This document shows positions 23,371-32,889 of a stretch of 51,183 nucleotides of DNA, in pieces. Below the pieces are notes generated by a model, which searched no databases, was not told where the DNA came from, and saw only the letters and a list, made by a program, of their open reading frames with translations. A program made the translations under genes and the position numbers. Numbering within the stretch: position 1 is the first letter of the stretch; the number at the start of each line of letters is the position of its first letter. Origin of the DNA: an uncultured Clostridia bacterium (GTDB lineage Bacteria > Bacillota > Clostridia > Christensenellales > UBA1242); NCBI GenBank assembly GCA_947053595.1, contig CAMRSX010000010.1:1-51183 (forward strand). The letters are read 5' to 3'.

Positions 23371-25992
23371 CTAATTTTCAAAAATTTGTTTTACTTGTGG
23401 GGTTGCCACAATTCTTATATTTGTTCTATTTGCTGGTCCTGTGATTAAAAAGGCACTTCCTCTTGGCAAGTTGACAATATTGTCCGTTTCATTTTCGTTG
23501 ATTTGTCCTGCTTTCTCATAAAGAGTGCAAAGGTCCGACATATCATTTGGCGAAAGTGAAAAGATAAAGGAATATTGGCTGACATTGATGATTGCGGATG
23601 ATTTTCGTGCAATCTCTGGACTGCCAACAAAGTCTTTGACATTTTGTGTGATGACAATTTGCATTCCGTTGTATTTTCTTATTCGCTTTGCAAGTTGATA
23701 CATAAAGTCAAGCGCGATAGGAAATTTCTCGTCAATAAAGACATGGGCTTCGTCAATTGCAATAACAATTTTTCGGTCAGTTCCATTGAGTAGGTTATAG
23801 TCCCTATTTTTGATAACTTCATTGTCAAGCCATTTCAAAACAAGTAGCATTTGTGCGTTTCCAATGACATTGTTTTTGTTTGCCAACAACTTTTGAAAGT
23901 TGAAACAAACAAAGTTTTCAGTTGGATTGAAAGTTGTAAATCCATTCCAAAGTGCAGAGTTTCTGCCACCACGTCTGAATTTGCTTATATAGTTTGAAAG
24001 CACTTTGTAGCAAGACAAGTTGTATTCGTCTTTTTCATTTTCAATCCTTCTGTCAATTTCTTCTGCCAAGTCTTGAAAGATTGGATAATCTTTTGCCTTC
24101 AAAGTGTTTAAGTCAGTTTTTGCAGTGATTCCTTTCTTGTTGTAGATTTCCACAATGATTTTGTTTAAAAGTTCCAAACTGTCTGGATTTATTCCCTGCA
24201 AGATAAGTCTGAAAAACTCTTCCAAAAATTGCAAATGTGAATAGAAAGAGTTGCTGCTTCCATCTTGGTTTTCATCGTCAAGACTGACAATGATATGAAA
24301 TGGGTTTATTCTGCCATTTCGAGAAGAAGAAACATCCAAAACTCTTCCTTTAAGATTGTTTGCAAGATTGCAATATTCGTTTTCTGGATCCAAGATAAAA
24401 ACTTTTGCATTGTCACTTGCAAGATTAGCAAGTAGCATTTTTGTTGCGTAAGATTTTCCACTTCCGGACTTGCCAATGATGACTGTGTTTGAGTTTACTC
24501 TTTCGTCATCTCGTCTGAAAAAGTCAACAAAGGTTGGCAATTTATTCTCGCCGATTAAGAGTCCATTTTCGTCTAAGATTGCATTGCTTACAAATGGAAA
24601 AGAAGAAGCAATGACAGATGAGTTCAGTCCGCGTGAAATCTTGGTTTTGTTGTAAGTGTTGATGTTGCTTGAAAAATAACTCTCAACCTGTCTGCCAAAC
24701 ATTTCGCTATACTTAAAGCCAAGTTCTCGCAGTTTTCTTCGCACATATTTCTTGTTTGTTGTGTCTTTTCCGTCATCGTAGGCGGTTATTATCAGTGTTG
24801 TGTCAAAGAACACTTCATTGTCATTCTGCAAGCCTTCCAAAAGGATTTGTAGGCTTTCAAGATGTGTTTGCTTGTCAATCTGTGAGCTTGCCTTTCCAAG
24901 AGTTCTTTGCGACATAAGTTCGTTGATTGCGTTATCAATTCTTTTGATTGCTTTATATTTCTCAACGGGCTTTGCTTTCAAGATAACTTTTGTGTTTGGA
25001 ATATCAAACAAATCTTGTCCCCAAGCGTTATCAACTTTCAAAGGATAGTCTGTGATAACAAAGTGGGTTAGGGTTTTGTCATTTTGCTTTGTTGAAAGAG
25101 CTTTAAATTGTGTCGTCTCTGGATAGATGTTTTTGATATAGTCCTTTTCTGCGATTGTATCAAAAGTTCGTTCATCAAAATCCTTGTCATAAGAATATTT
25201 CAAAAAGATTGCAAGTTCTTTGCTGTTAAGTCTTTTTGCTTCGAGATTGTTGTTTCTCAAAGTTTGTTCAATGATTTCAAGTGAGTTGTTTAGACTTTTC
25301 TTGTCAATATCGTGGATTGCAATATAATAAGCACTTGCAAAGATTTTTTCGTCAGAATTTATGCTGTCAATAACATTTATTCGATCCTCAATGATTTCAA
25401 CACGCTTTCTAAATTCTTCCTCTTTAAGATTATTGTTTTCATTTTCAGCAATCAACTTTTGAACGCGAGTAAGTTCATTCTTCAAATATCCGTCAAAGAT
25501 GATTGGCTTTTCAATTTTAATCAAGTTGTATTCTTGCATAATGCCAACATTCTTTAAGGTGTTTGAAATAACTCCGTCAATCAAATAGTTCTGTTTGCTT
25601 TCGCTCAACATATTAAACTCAATAGGCTTCACTTCAATGACGCCAGTAATGCCATTATCTTTTTGATAAATCAAATCGTCTTTAATGCTTGAATAAGGCA
25701 CAATTGCACTGATATGTGAATTTCCTTTTTTGTGTATGCTGAACGTCTTTTGTGCAATTCCAAACTTAAAAGCATAGCCAAGTGCTTGATAAAGTTTGAT
25801 GTCTCCAATAGGAATATACATTGGTGCCACGATCACCAAAATCCCTATTGCAAGAAAATATTTGTTTGGTAGGTTGCTTGTAGCAGCCAAAGCTATAAAG
25901 GCAAGGGCGATAACACCAAGTATGATGTCATATATCCCAATGCCTTTATAAAACTGCATTTTAACCTTCGTGTTTCGCGGTATTATTCGCAT
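23371..25992 (-). CDS. VirB4/TraE-type conjugation ATPase
   Basis: 873 aa. Two N-terminal hydrophobic segments (about 15-60), a VirB4 N-domain, then the ATPase domain with Walker A IIGKSGSGKSYA (about 502-513) and Walker B IVIAIDEAHVF (about 740-750). It powers pilus assembly and substrate transfer at the inner membrane. The N-terminal membrane segments amount to a fused VirB3-like part. Its start overlaps the VirB6-like gene by 32 nt. Confidence 0.93.
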   Translation of the reverse strand: MRIIPRNTKVKMQFYKGIGIYDIILGVIALAFIALAATSNLPNKYFLAIGILVIVAPMYIPIGDIKLYQALGYAFKFGIAQKTFSIHKKGNSHISAIVPYSSIKDDLIYQKDNGITGVIEVKPIEFNMLSESKQNYLIDGVISNTLKNVGIMQEYNLIKIEKPIIFDGYLKNELTRVQKLIAENENNNLKEEEFRKRVEIIEDRINVIDSINSDEKIFASAYYIAIHDIDKKSLNNSLEIIEQTLRNNNLEAKRLNSKELAIFLKYSYDKDFDERTFDTIAEKDYIKNIYPETTQFKALSTKQNDKTLTHFVITDYPLKVDNAWGQDLFDIPNTKVILKAKPVEKYKAIKRIDNAINELMSQRTLGKASSQIDKQTHLESLQILLEGLQNDNEVFFDTTLIITAYDDGKDTTNKKYVRRKLRELGFKYSEMFGRQVESYFSSNINTYNKTKISRGLNSSVIASSFPFVSNAILDENGLLIGENKLPTFVDFFRRDDERVNSNTVIIGKSGSGKSYATKMLLANLASDNAKVFILDPENEYCNLANNLKGRVLDVSSSRNGRINPFHIIVSLDDENQDGSSNSFYSHLQFLEEFFRLILQGINPDSLELLNKIIVEIYNKKGITAKTDLNTLKAKDYPIFQDLAEEIDRRIENEKDEYNLSCYKVLSNYISKFRRGGRNSALWNGFTTFNPTENFVCFNFQKLLANKNNVIGNAQMLLVLKWLDNEVIKNRDYNLLNGTDRKIVIAIDEAHVFIDEKFPIALDFMYQLAKRIRKYNGMQIVITQNVKDFVGSPEIARKSSAIINVSQYSFIFSLSPNDMSDLCTLYEKAGQINENETDNIVNLPRGSAFLITGPANRTNIRIVATPQVKQIFEN

Positions 25993-27364
25993 TGTTTGGC
26001 TCCTTATTTAAAACTGATTTACTTTGTGCATGGTTGACAAAACTGTCACCCTGTGCAATATTTCTAACTCTTGGAATAAAGTTTTTGCCCATTCCAACAA
26101 GTCCGCCACTTGCCAAGTCTTTCATCATTCCAATAGGCATGGTTGCAATTCTTGTGCCCATACCACCATATTTTGCAAGTTTACTTGGCTCAGAAGATTT
26201 GTTGATATATTGTTTGCTTGGGGTGTCTGTAAATGACTTTTTAAGTCCTGCCATAGTTGATCTTGTTGACTTTCTTGTGTCAGTGAATTTCTTTCCACCA
26301 ATAATCGCACCACCAACAGCAGCCCCGGCACCCAAAGTCGCTTTTACGATATGTCCGCCAGTCTGCATATTTCGTAGCAGTTGTTGAGTTTCGTTTTGTC
26401 CTGCTTGATTTCCTGTGAGTTGTGCAATAACAAGATTTGCTTTTGTGACTGCAAAAGCGCCACCGATAAGAAACAAGATTTTAACAATTCCATTTTTAAA
26501 GGCGTTGTCGAAGAAAACAATTGATGAGACTTGTGGAATGATAATGAAAAACAAGTTCATTGACAGAATAATTCCATACGCACCCAAGACTTTTGATATT
26601 GTCATGTCGCGCCAGATTTTAAATCTTGCACCGTCATCAACGGGGATTGTGCTTACACTTACGGGCGAGATGATATACAAAAGAACAATATCAAATATTC
26701 TTTGTATGAAAGTGACTGCACTCATAACAAACATCACCATAATCACAACAGAGCCAAAGATTCCAATAAGGAAATCCAAGTTTCTCAAATTGTAATACTG
26801 ACTGACAACTCCCATATCAAAGTAATTGAGTTCGCCAGTCAAAAACATTCTTTCAATTTCACTTCTTATGCTTTCGTCTCCAATATACGCGTGTTGTCCG
26901 CTTGTGACAAGGATCTGTCCGCCAATCGTTGCTGTGCCACCAGTTTCCAAAACAAAAGGATTCATGCTTTGGTTGATCGCACCCATAACAACGTTTGTCA
27001 GTGTTATTCCTGCAATCAAAATGAAAGGCACCATGAGAAAGATTGCAAAACTTTGAAAGGCTTTGCCCAAAATCAATGCTTTTGATTTTTTGTTTTCTCC
27101 GTTGGCGTATTCACTTCGTATAATTGCAATAAGGACAAACACAACAAGCAATATGACTGCAATTAAGAAGATATAAAAGAAAGTTGTTTTGACTGTATCA
27201 GAAAGAATAAAGTGGGATAGTAAATCAGTTTGTTTTCCGTCTATTGTGACGGGCTTAATGCCTGCAAGTGTATAGAAAATCTCTCGTATGAAATCAATGA
27301 CATAACAAATTGATTTTTGTAAACTGTATAAAAGTTCAAAAATCCAGTTAGTCATCCAATCCAT
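25961..27364 (-). CDS. VirB6/TrbL-like polytopic channel protein
   Basis: 467 aa, start after GGAGG. About six to seven membrane spans (near residues 15-30, 58-82, 100-125, 190-220, 235-260, 275-310) and a soluble, glycine- and lysine-rich C-terminal third. Topology and position between pilin and VirB4 match VirB6/TrbL-type inner-membrane channel components, and from memory the transmembrane protein of Mollicutes ICEs. Sequence identity with VirB6 is not visible directly. Confidence 0.75.
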   Translation of the reverse strand: MDWMTNWIFELLYSLQKSICYVIDFIREIFYTLAGIKPVTIDGKQTDLLSHFILSDTVKTTFFYIFLIAVILLVVFVLIAIIRSEYANGENKKSKALILGKAFQSFAIFLMVPFILIAGITLTNVVMGAINQSMNPFVLETGGTATIGGQILVTSGQHAYIGDESIRSEIERMFLTGELNYFDMGVVSQYYNLRNLDFLIGIFGSVVIMVMFVMSAVTFIQRIFDIVLLYIISPVSVSTIPVDDGARFKIWRDMTISKVLGAYGIILSMNLFFIIIPQVSSIVFFDNAFKNGIVKILFLIGGAFAVTKANLVIAQLTGNQAGQNETQQLLRNMQTGGHIVKATLGAGAAVGGAIIGGKKFTDTRKSTRSTMAGLKKSFTDTPSKQYINKSSEPSKLAKYGGMGTRIATMPIGMMKDLASGGLVGMGKNFIPRVRNIAQGDSFVNHAQSKSVLNKEPNNANNTAKHEG

Positions 27365-27367
27365 ATT

Positions 27368-27901
27368 TTAAGCCTCCAATTCCATAAAGAACAAAAACGT
27401 GTCAACTGCAAAAGTTGTATCTTCAGAGAGAGTGACATCAATATAGAATTTGTCAGAAGCTGAAATTTCGGTTGGATTTTCCAAACTTAAATTTGCTGTT
27501 GCGGTCTGTCCGCTTTCCAATGTCAGAGTGTCAGATTTTAAGGCTTCATCATTTTTCATAAGTGTAAAAGTGATAAGTGTGTTGCTGTCAGATTTGACTG
27601 CAAAACCAACACCCAAACTCTTTAAATCTTGTGTTTGATTGATGACAATTTTTGTATATTTTCTGCTTGAAATATTTGTGTCAAATTCAGTCTCGTTTGT
27701 TATGGTTGAAAGGTCATAATCAAAGTTTCCCTGTGTTTCAGTTTCGCAAGTAATGCCAGTAATGTTTTGTTTAAGATTTTCTTCATCTGGGATTTTGTTG
27801 CTGCCAGAGCTTCCTGCCAAGATGAAAAGAAAGATAATGAAGATTGCAAGAACAATACCTGCACCAATCAATATCTTTGTTTTTGTTGATAGATTTTTCA
27901 T
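27368..27901 (-). CDS. Membrane-anchored extracytoplasmic protein of the transfer operon
   Basis: 177 aa. An N-terminal span (about 9-29) is followed by a Thr/Ser-rich beta-type ectodomain. No cysteine-rich or enzymatic motif. Spacing (3 bp to the next gene) shows it belongs to the transfer operon. A VirB8- or pilus-associated role is possible but unproved. Confidence 0.65.
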   Translation of the reverse strand: MKNLSTKTKILIGAGIVLAIFIIFLFILAGSSGSNKIPDEENLKQNITGITCETETQGNFDYDLSTITNETEFDTNISSRKYTKIVINQTQDLKSLGVGFAVKSDSNTLITFTLMKNDEALKSDTLTLESGQTATANLSLENPTEISASDKFYIDVTLSEDTTFAVDTFLFFMELEA

Positions 27902-27922
27902 GTTTCAATTTCCTTTTTTTTG

Positions 27923-28213
27923 TTATGATTGAATTTGTGTGCTTACCCAATCTTGCAAGATAGGCATAGCGATTTTGAGTGCCAATATCAAAACAAAGAT
28001 GACAACAAATCCAATGATTGCGCCAATCAAATCTTTTTTGGCTTTTTCTCTTGATCCAGCCTCATCTGCTTTGGCAACTTTAACACCAAGAATAATACAG
28101 TAAATCATTCCGATTGATCCGACAAGCCCAATTGCTGGCCAAAGGATCGCGTTCAAAACTTCCAACACCGGTGCTAAAACGGGGTTGAAATCAATTGCAG
28201 CTAACATGCTCAT
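27923..28213 (-). CDS. VirB2/TrbC-like pilin
   Basis: 96 aa from the ATG 11 bases after GGAGG. Two membrane helices (about 22-47 and 66-87) separated by a short charged loop KVAKADEAGSREKAKKD, with a short hydrophobic N-terminus. This is the organisation of conjugative pilin subunits. It is the first gene downstream of the structured RNA at 28275-28431. Confidence 0.8.
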   Translation of the reverse strand: MSMLAAIDFNPVLAPVLEVLNAILWPAIGLVGSIGMIYCIILGVKVAKADEAGSREKAKKDLIGAIIGFVVIFVLILALKIAMPILQDWVSTQIQS

Positions 28214-28274
28214 TTTTAATAATTCCTCCAATTTTTATTTGTTTTGTGTTCTATGCTTAGTCCTATATTTCAAT

Positions 28275-28431
28275 AAAAAAAGAAGTGGGTTTCACACTTG
28301 CTTTCGGAAAAGAGAGATGAGGCAAAATCGCATCACACCATGTTTAAGTGTGAGGCAGCCAAACCCCTTTATTTTATGGGTTTGTAGGCGTTGCGATTTC
28401 GATTTTGAGTCTGCTCTTATCCTGCTTGCTA
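28275..28431 (-). ncRNA. Structured leader or small RNA upstream of the pilin gene
   Basis: Transcribed leftward from about 28431. P1: 28414-28422 with 28306-28314 (8 of 9 pairs). P2: CGATTTTG 28400-28407 with 28323-28330. Between them two hairpins, P3 CAAACCC/GGGTTTG (28360-28366/28378-28384) and P4 TCACAC/GTGTGA (28333-28338/28348-28353). Then a weak hairpin AAGTG/CACTT (28283-28299) with seven T (28275-28281). The 8 bases at 28346-28353 are perfectly complementary to 28292-28299, so P4 and the terminator hairpin compete with a third pairing. That is a design typical of attenuators and riboswitches. I know no family with this sequence. Confidence 0.55.
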
Positions 28432-28437
28432 TAAATT

Positions 28438-28466
28438 TGTATAAAATCCCTATTGATTTTCATCAA
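28438..28466 (-). promoter_or_regulatory. Promoter of the structured RNA and pilin operon
   Basis: Minus strand TTGATG (28466-28461), 17-bp spacer, TATACA (28443-28438). Predicted start near 28431, eight or nine bases before P1. It overlaps the 3' end of the large surface-protein gene. Confidence 0.55.
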
Positions 28467-31400
28467 TTTGGGCATTTTCATCATTTTCAGATCCAATATC
28501 TTCTTCGATAGTGGTTTCTGTGATTTCTTCTTCAATGTTTTCATCTTTGTAATAGTGATGTCTTGATTTCACAAGCAAGATGATGAGTAATAAAATTAAA
28601 ACTCCAAATCCTGCAATAACTCCAACGCTTGCTGCATTGAGAGAATATTCTCTTTCAAAAGAATATTCGGTTTTATTGCCAGCTTCGTCAAGTAGAGTTA
28701 TTTGAAATCTTCCACACTTTTCAATTTCGTCTCCAAGTTTATATTCAAACTTTACTCCGTCAACGAAGATGATAAGTTCATAAGGTGTTTCGGAAACGTT
28801 TTTCAATGTGACAATCTTTTTGGTTGTTCCACCATTTTCAACGCCTGTAATTTCAAGTGTCGGTGGGGTGGTGTCAATTGTGATAACAAAGGAATATTCT
28901 TTATTTGTTTTGTTGTCTACAACTTCAACATTGTAAGTGCCTTCATCAAAAAGATAAAGGTTTCCGTCTTTAAGTTCATATTCAAAATCTTCATCATTCT
29001 TTGTAATGTTTTTGATTTGTATATCTTCTTGTAGGATGTGATTTAAGTTTTGTTTGTTCTTTTTTATGATTGTGAAAAATCCAATTTCTTTGTTTCCTAA
29101 ATCATCAAAAATCGTGTAAGAATATTCGCCTTCGTCATTAAGAATTTGCTCAAAAGCATAGTCAAAATATTGACCGTCTTTTGTCATATAGATTTTCAAA
29201 TTTTCATAAGCAACAATCCTAACTCCACCATTTGAAATTCCGCCACGATAAGTGTTTATATCATAGGAAATTGACCGGTCTATTTCAAATTCAAATGTGG
29301 TCAAGTTGTTTGCTTGATCTGAAATGCAAACTAAATATTTTCCGCTTTCAGTAAGTTCTTGCCCAAGACGATAGACGTCTTTATATTCGTCATTTACAAG
29401 ATACCAACAAATAAGGTTTGTTTCCATCGAAGTCACCCATGCACTTTTATTTGTTTTGCCATATTCGGCAACACCGTATAAGGTTGCAACGGGCGGCGTT
29501 TTGTCAATCGTGAAAGAGAAGAAGATTGAGTTGTTAAACTCATCAATAAGTCTAACTTCATAAAAACCTTCTTCAGCTATCATAAGTCCAAACTCATACT
29601 CAAAATTTTCTTTGTCTTTTGTCATGGAAATTGTAAGTGGCTCTTGATCTATAATGCGTATATCAAAGTTGATATTTTTAATTTCTTCAAGTGAATAAGT
29701 GTTTCCGTTGACATCTGCTAATGTAAAGTCAATGGATTTGTCTATTTCAAAATTTACTGTTGTAAAATTTCCTATTTCGTCATAAAGTGTGATTTCATAT
29801 TTTCCGTCAATAGTAAGGATTTGTCCTTTTCTATATTCTTGTGCTTTGCCATTATGGGTGTAGGAAGCGGTGTATTGTTCCTCATTGTTTTCCCACATGG
29901 CATAAACTGTGCCACCAGTTTTTCCACCATTTTCAACTCCGAAAAGATTGAGAATAGGTTTTGTTGTTTTGATTGTGAAAGCATATACATTGTAGTTCTC
30001 ATTGTCAGATCGATCTATAAGTTTTATAGTAAAATTGTCAATTGAATCTTCATTTGGGCTGAATGTTAAGGTTGTCAAATTTTTATCAGTTTGTTCTGTT
30101 GGTTTGTAAACTTTTCCATTGTTTTCAATGGCAACAATAAAGCGGCCTGTGTTGTAAATAAACTTCACTTCGCTGTTTGTTTTTCCATTGTGCTTAACGC
30201 CAACAAGATTGCCAATTGGCAAGTCTTTCTCAAATTTATATTCATACGAAACAACTCGGCCAAAGTTGTCTGTGATTTCAACAACATAATTTCCGCCTTT
30301 ATTGAAAAGATAGGAAAGGTTGTCAGCATTGATAAAAATAAGAGAGTTGGTGTCATCATCTGGAAATTCGTCATATCCAAATTCAGAGTTTAAACAAACG
30401 CCATTGCGATAGATTTTTAATTCAGAAACCGAATTATATTCATCGTGGCAAGTGATGTCAACTTTCATTTGCATTTTGGCATTGACATCAGAAAACTTTG
30501 CTTCGGGTGCTTTTCCAAGTAAGCAAACTTTAAAAGTAAAGATGTTTGAAAGTCTGTCAGCGGTTGTAATTGTATAAACGCCCGGCATTGCTCCGTCAAA
30601 GCTTGGCAGTTCGTCAAGATAGGTGTATCTTGAAATCTGTCCATTTGGATCTTTGACTTCCATAATCCACCACTTATCATCTTCAATCACTTTGTTTATT
30701 TTGAAAGTTTCATAATAGAAGATAAGTTCGTGATTCTCTGGAATATCTTTGTCTGAAATCGTCTGCGAAATTGTTTTGTCCTTTCCATATATTGTCGCTT
30801 CAATATCAAGCATGGGCGTTTGTAAGTCTAAGAATACAAAATAACAACTTTCATGTTCTGCAAAGTCAATCTCTTTAATCATATACAAGCCATGTGTATT
30901 TGCTTGGCTTGCAAAGGTTTTGTTGTATTGCAATTCTTTCCAATCTGCAATGTCATCTTCTGCAAAGTCATAATAAACTTTATAGCTTTCGTTTATATCC
31001 TCAGATTTGAAAGCAAAATTATTGACATAGTAGGCAGACAATAAGTTTTTGAAAATAATATTGCTATACATTGAGTCGTCAATATGCGTGCCATAATTAT
31101 TTGGCGAGAATGTTGAGTTTATTTTGTATTTTTGTTCTTGTGAAATAAAATCTTTGCTGTAAAACTCTATTGCTTCGTTTAATGAATTTTCATCAAAATA
31201 ATAGACAAAAAGTTCAGGATTGTTGATTGACTTATAATACCAATAGTCACCAAGCTTGACAGTGTTTCCACTTGCAACCAAATGCGTGTTTACAAAGTCA
31301 TCAATATTGTCTAAGTGATAACTTGTCACGTGTGTGTTTCTTTCAGCCTGCATTGCAAAATCTTTTGCAAAGTCCAAGATTCCAAAAGAATAAGATCCTG

Positions 31401-32889
31401 CGTCTTTGTATCCTGTTGGGACATTCACAAGCCACCATCTGCTGACTTTAAGTGATTTGTCATTTGACATTCTGTCAAGATTTGCTGTTGGATAAGAGCA
31501 GTCAATATCAAAGGTGCTTATTGTTTTGTTTCCTGCCAAATCTGTGACAGTCACTTCATATCTTCCTTCTTGTGAAAGCCAAGTTCCGCTTGTGAGATTG
31601 TAAGTTTTGCCATTAAATTTGTAGGTGGCAGTTTCTGGGCTTTCATTTTCGGCAGTGCTAAAATTGACTTGCACTTGATCGCGGAAAACTCCTTCATATA
31701 TTGATTGTTGTTTAGCACCGCTTGCAGTTGTTGTAATGCTTCCAACGCGTCTTAATTCGGTTGCATTTGCATTGTGATATGAATAACTGACATCGGGCAA
31801 TTTCGTGTCAACAAAGCAATAATATGGGGTGTAAACGTTTTCTGCACCATTTTCAATTTCAATGGTTGTTATGCCTTCATTTGAAATGCTTATGTGATGT
31901 CCGTCTTTGAAAGGCACAACATCTGTTCCGGCTTTTGGTGTGGCTTGCACGCCATTGACTTTAACAAAATTGTTTAGATTGCTCGCAACAACAGTGAAAG
32001 CCTTTGGCGAGTAATAAGCGGTTTGTCCTTTGTAAAAGCCTTTGTTCGTGTTTGCTTTAAGAGTGTTTGACCAGTTTCGATTTGCTCGGCTTATATATCC
32101 AGTCATATTGTCATCAAAGCTTACATAGTCAAAACAGCCACCCCAAAAACAATTTTCCCAATAGCCTTTTCCTTTTAAGCTAACAGAAAACATAGGCGTA
32201 TCAAATCTATGAATGTCCGTCAACTTGAAATAATCATATCCCGGATTTATTCCATTGTTTTTGTAAGGGCCTGCACCATAATTGTTTAGATTTTCATCTG
32301 GCATAATAAAAATCACAGACTCGTTGACAGTGTTTCCGGTATTCCAACGAAGCGGAAAGCTTCCGCTTTCAAATTTGTCATAAAGAACAGTTCCGCAAAA
32401 GCCATTCCAAGTGTAGTAAGCCATTTGAGTTTTGATATATAAGTTCGCTGCATAATCTACAACTTCGTCAGCGGCAACTGCTGTGTTCCATGAGACATCT
32501 AAAATTCCGTCATCATCATAGATTGGGCGCTTGTCAGTTCTTACAACTTTGAAATACATAACAACTGATCCATATCTTCTGTCTGGGCTGTAAACTTTGA
32601 AAAATTTATCATTTTTTACATATAACGATGAGTAAGATTTTAGGCTGCCGTCAGCGTTTGGTTTTGCCGCTGGAACACCAGTGCTGTTGGACCACTCCTT
32701 CGCAACAGGTTTATCATAGTCCGTTCCAATACCCGGATTGACTATATCATCGGGCATAACAATCGGGCCAATAATAACAGCGTCAGCAATTTGAGTTGGC
32801 ATAAAATTTATTGACAATATTGTTGCGGGAAGAATACAGAACACAATACATAAAAGGGCAATAAAAGAGTGTTTTAATTTTGTTGTCAT
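28450..32889 (-). CDS. Giant Ig-like-repeat surface protein of the transfer module
   Basis: 1479 aa from the ATG after GGTG; its ATGA overlaps the coupling-protein stop. Signal-type N-terminus (about 8-30), a large unique N-terminal domain (about 40-420), then roughly ten tandem beta-domains of 85-100 residues that repeat a GKY-VT--DEAGN-T-F-ID pattern and a G(V)ENGGTT turn. One C-terminal membrane span (about 1425-1447) precedes an acidic cytoplasmic tail. It should project from the cell and probably makes contact between mating cells. It has no LPXTG signal and no recognisable hydrolase motif. Confidence 0.85.
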   Translation of the reverse strand: MTTKLKHSFIALLCIVFCILPATILSINFMPTQIADAVIIGPIVMPDDIVNPGIGTDYDKPVAKEWSNSTGVPAAKPNADGSLKSYSSLYVKNDKFFKVYSPDRRYGSVVMYFKVVRTDKRPIYDDDGILDVSWNTAVAADEVVDYAANLYIKTQMAYYTWNGFCGTVLYDKFESGSFPLRWNTGNTVNESVIFIMPDENLNNYGAGPYKNNGINPGYDYFKLTDIHRFDTPMFSVSLKGKGYWENCFWGGCFDYVSFDDNMTGYISRANRNWSNTLKANTNKGFYKGQTAYYSPKAFTVVASNLNNFVKVNGVQATPKAGTDVVPFKDGHHISISNEGITTIEIENGAENVYTPYYCFVDTKLPDVSYSYHNANATELRRVGSITTTASGAKQQSIYEGVFRDQVQVNFSTAENESPETATYKFNGKTYNLTSGTWLSQEGRYEVTVTDLAGNKTISTFDIDCSYPTANLDRMSNDKSLKVSRWWLVNVPTGYKDAGSYSFGILDFAKDFAMQAERNTHVTSYHLDNIDDFVNTHLVASGNTVKLGDYWYYKSINNPELFVYYFDENSLNEAIEFYSKDFISQEQKYKINSTFSPNNYGTHIDDSMYSNIIFKNLLSAYYVNNFAFKSEDINESYKVYYDFAEDDIADWKELQYNKTFASQANTHGLYMIKEIDFAEHESCYFVFLDLQTPMLDIEATIYGKDKTISQTISDKDIPENHELIFYYETFKINKVIEDDKWWIMEVKDPNGQISRYTYLDELPSFDGAMPGVYTITTADRLSNIFTFKVCLLGKAPEAKFSDVNAKMQMKVDITCHDEYNSVSELKIYRNGVCLNSEFGYDEFPDDDTNSLIFINADNLSYLFNKGGNYVVEITDNFGRVVSYEYKFEKDLPIGNLVGVKHNGKTNSEVKFIYNTGRFIVAIENNGKVYKPTEQTDKNLTTLTFSPNEDSIDNFTIKLIDRSDNENYNVYAFTIKTTKPILNLFGVENGGKTGGTVYAMWENNEEQYTASYTHNGKAQEYRKGQILTIDGKYEITLYDEIGNFTTVNFEIDKSIDFTLADVNGNTYSLEEIKNINFDIRIIDQEPLTISMTKDKENFEYEFGLMIAEEGFYEVRLIDEFNNSIFFSFTIDKTPPVATLYGVAEYGKTNKSAWVTSMETNLICWYLVNDEYKDVYRLGQELTESGKYLVCISDQANNLTTFEFEIDRSISYDINTYRGGISNGGVRIVAYENLKIYMTKDGQYFDYAFEQILNDEGEYSYTIFDDLGNKEIGFFTIIKKNKQNLNHILQEDIQIKNITKNDEDFEYELKDGNLYLFDEGTYNVEVVDNKTNKEYSFVITIDTTPPTLEITGVENGGTTKKIVTLKNVSETPYELIIFVDGVKFEYKLGDEIEKCGRFQITLLDEAGNKTEYSFEREYSLNAASVGVIAGFGVLILLLIILLVKSRHHYYKDENIEEEITETTIEEDIGSENDENAQIDENQ

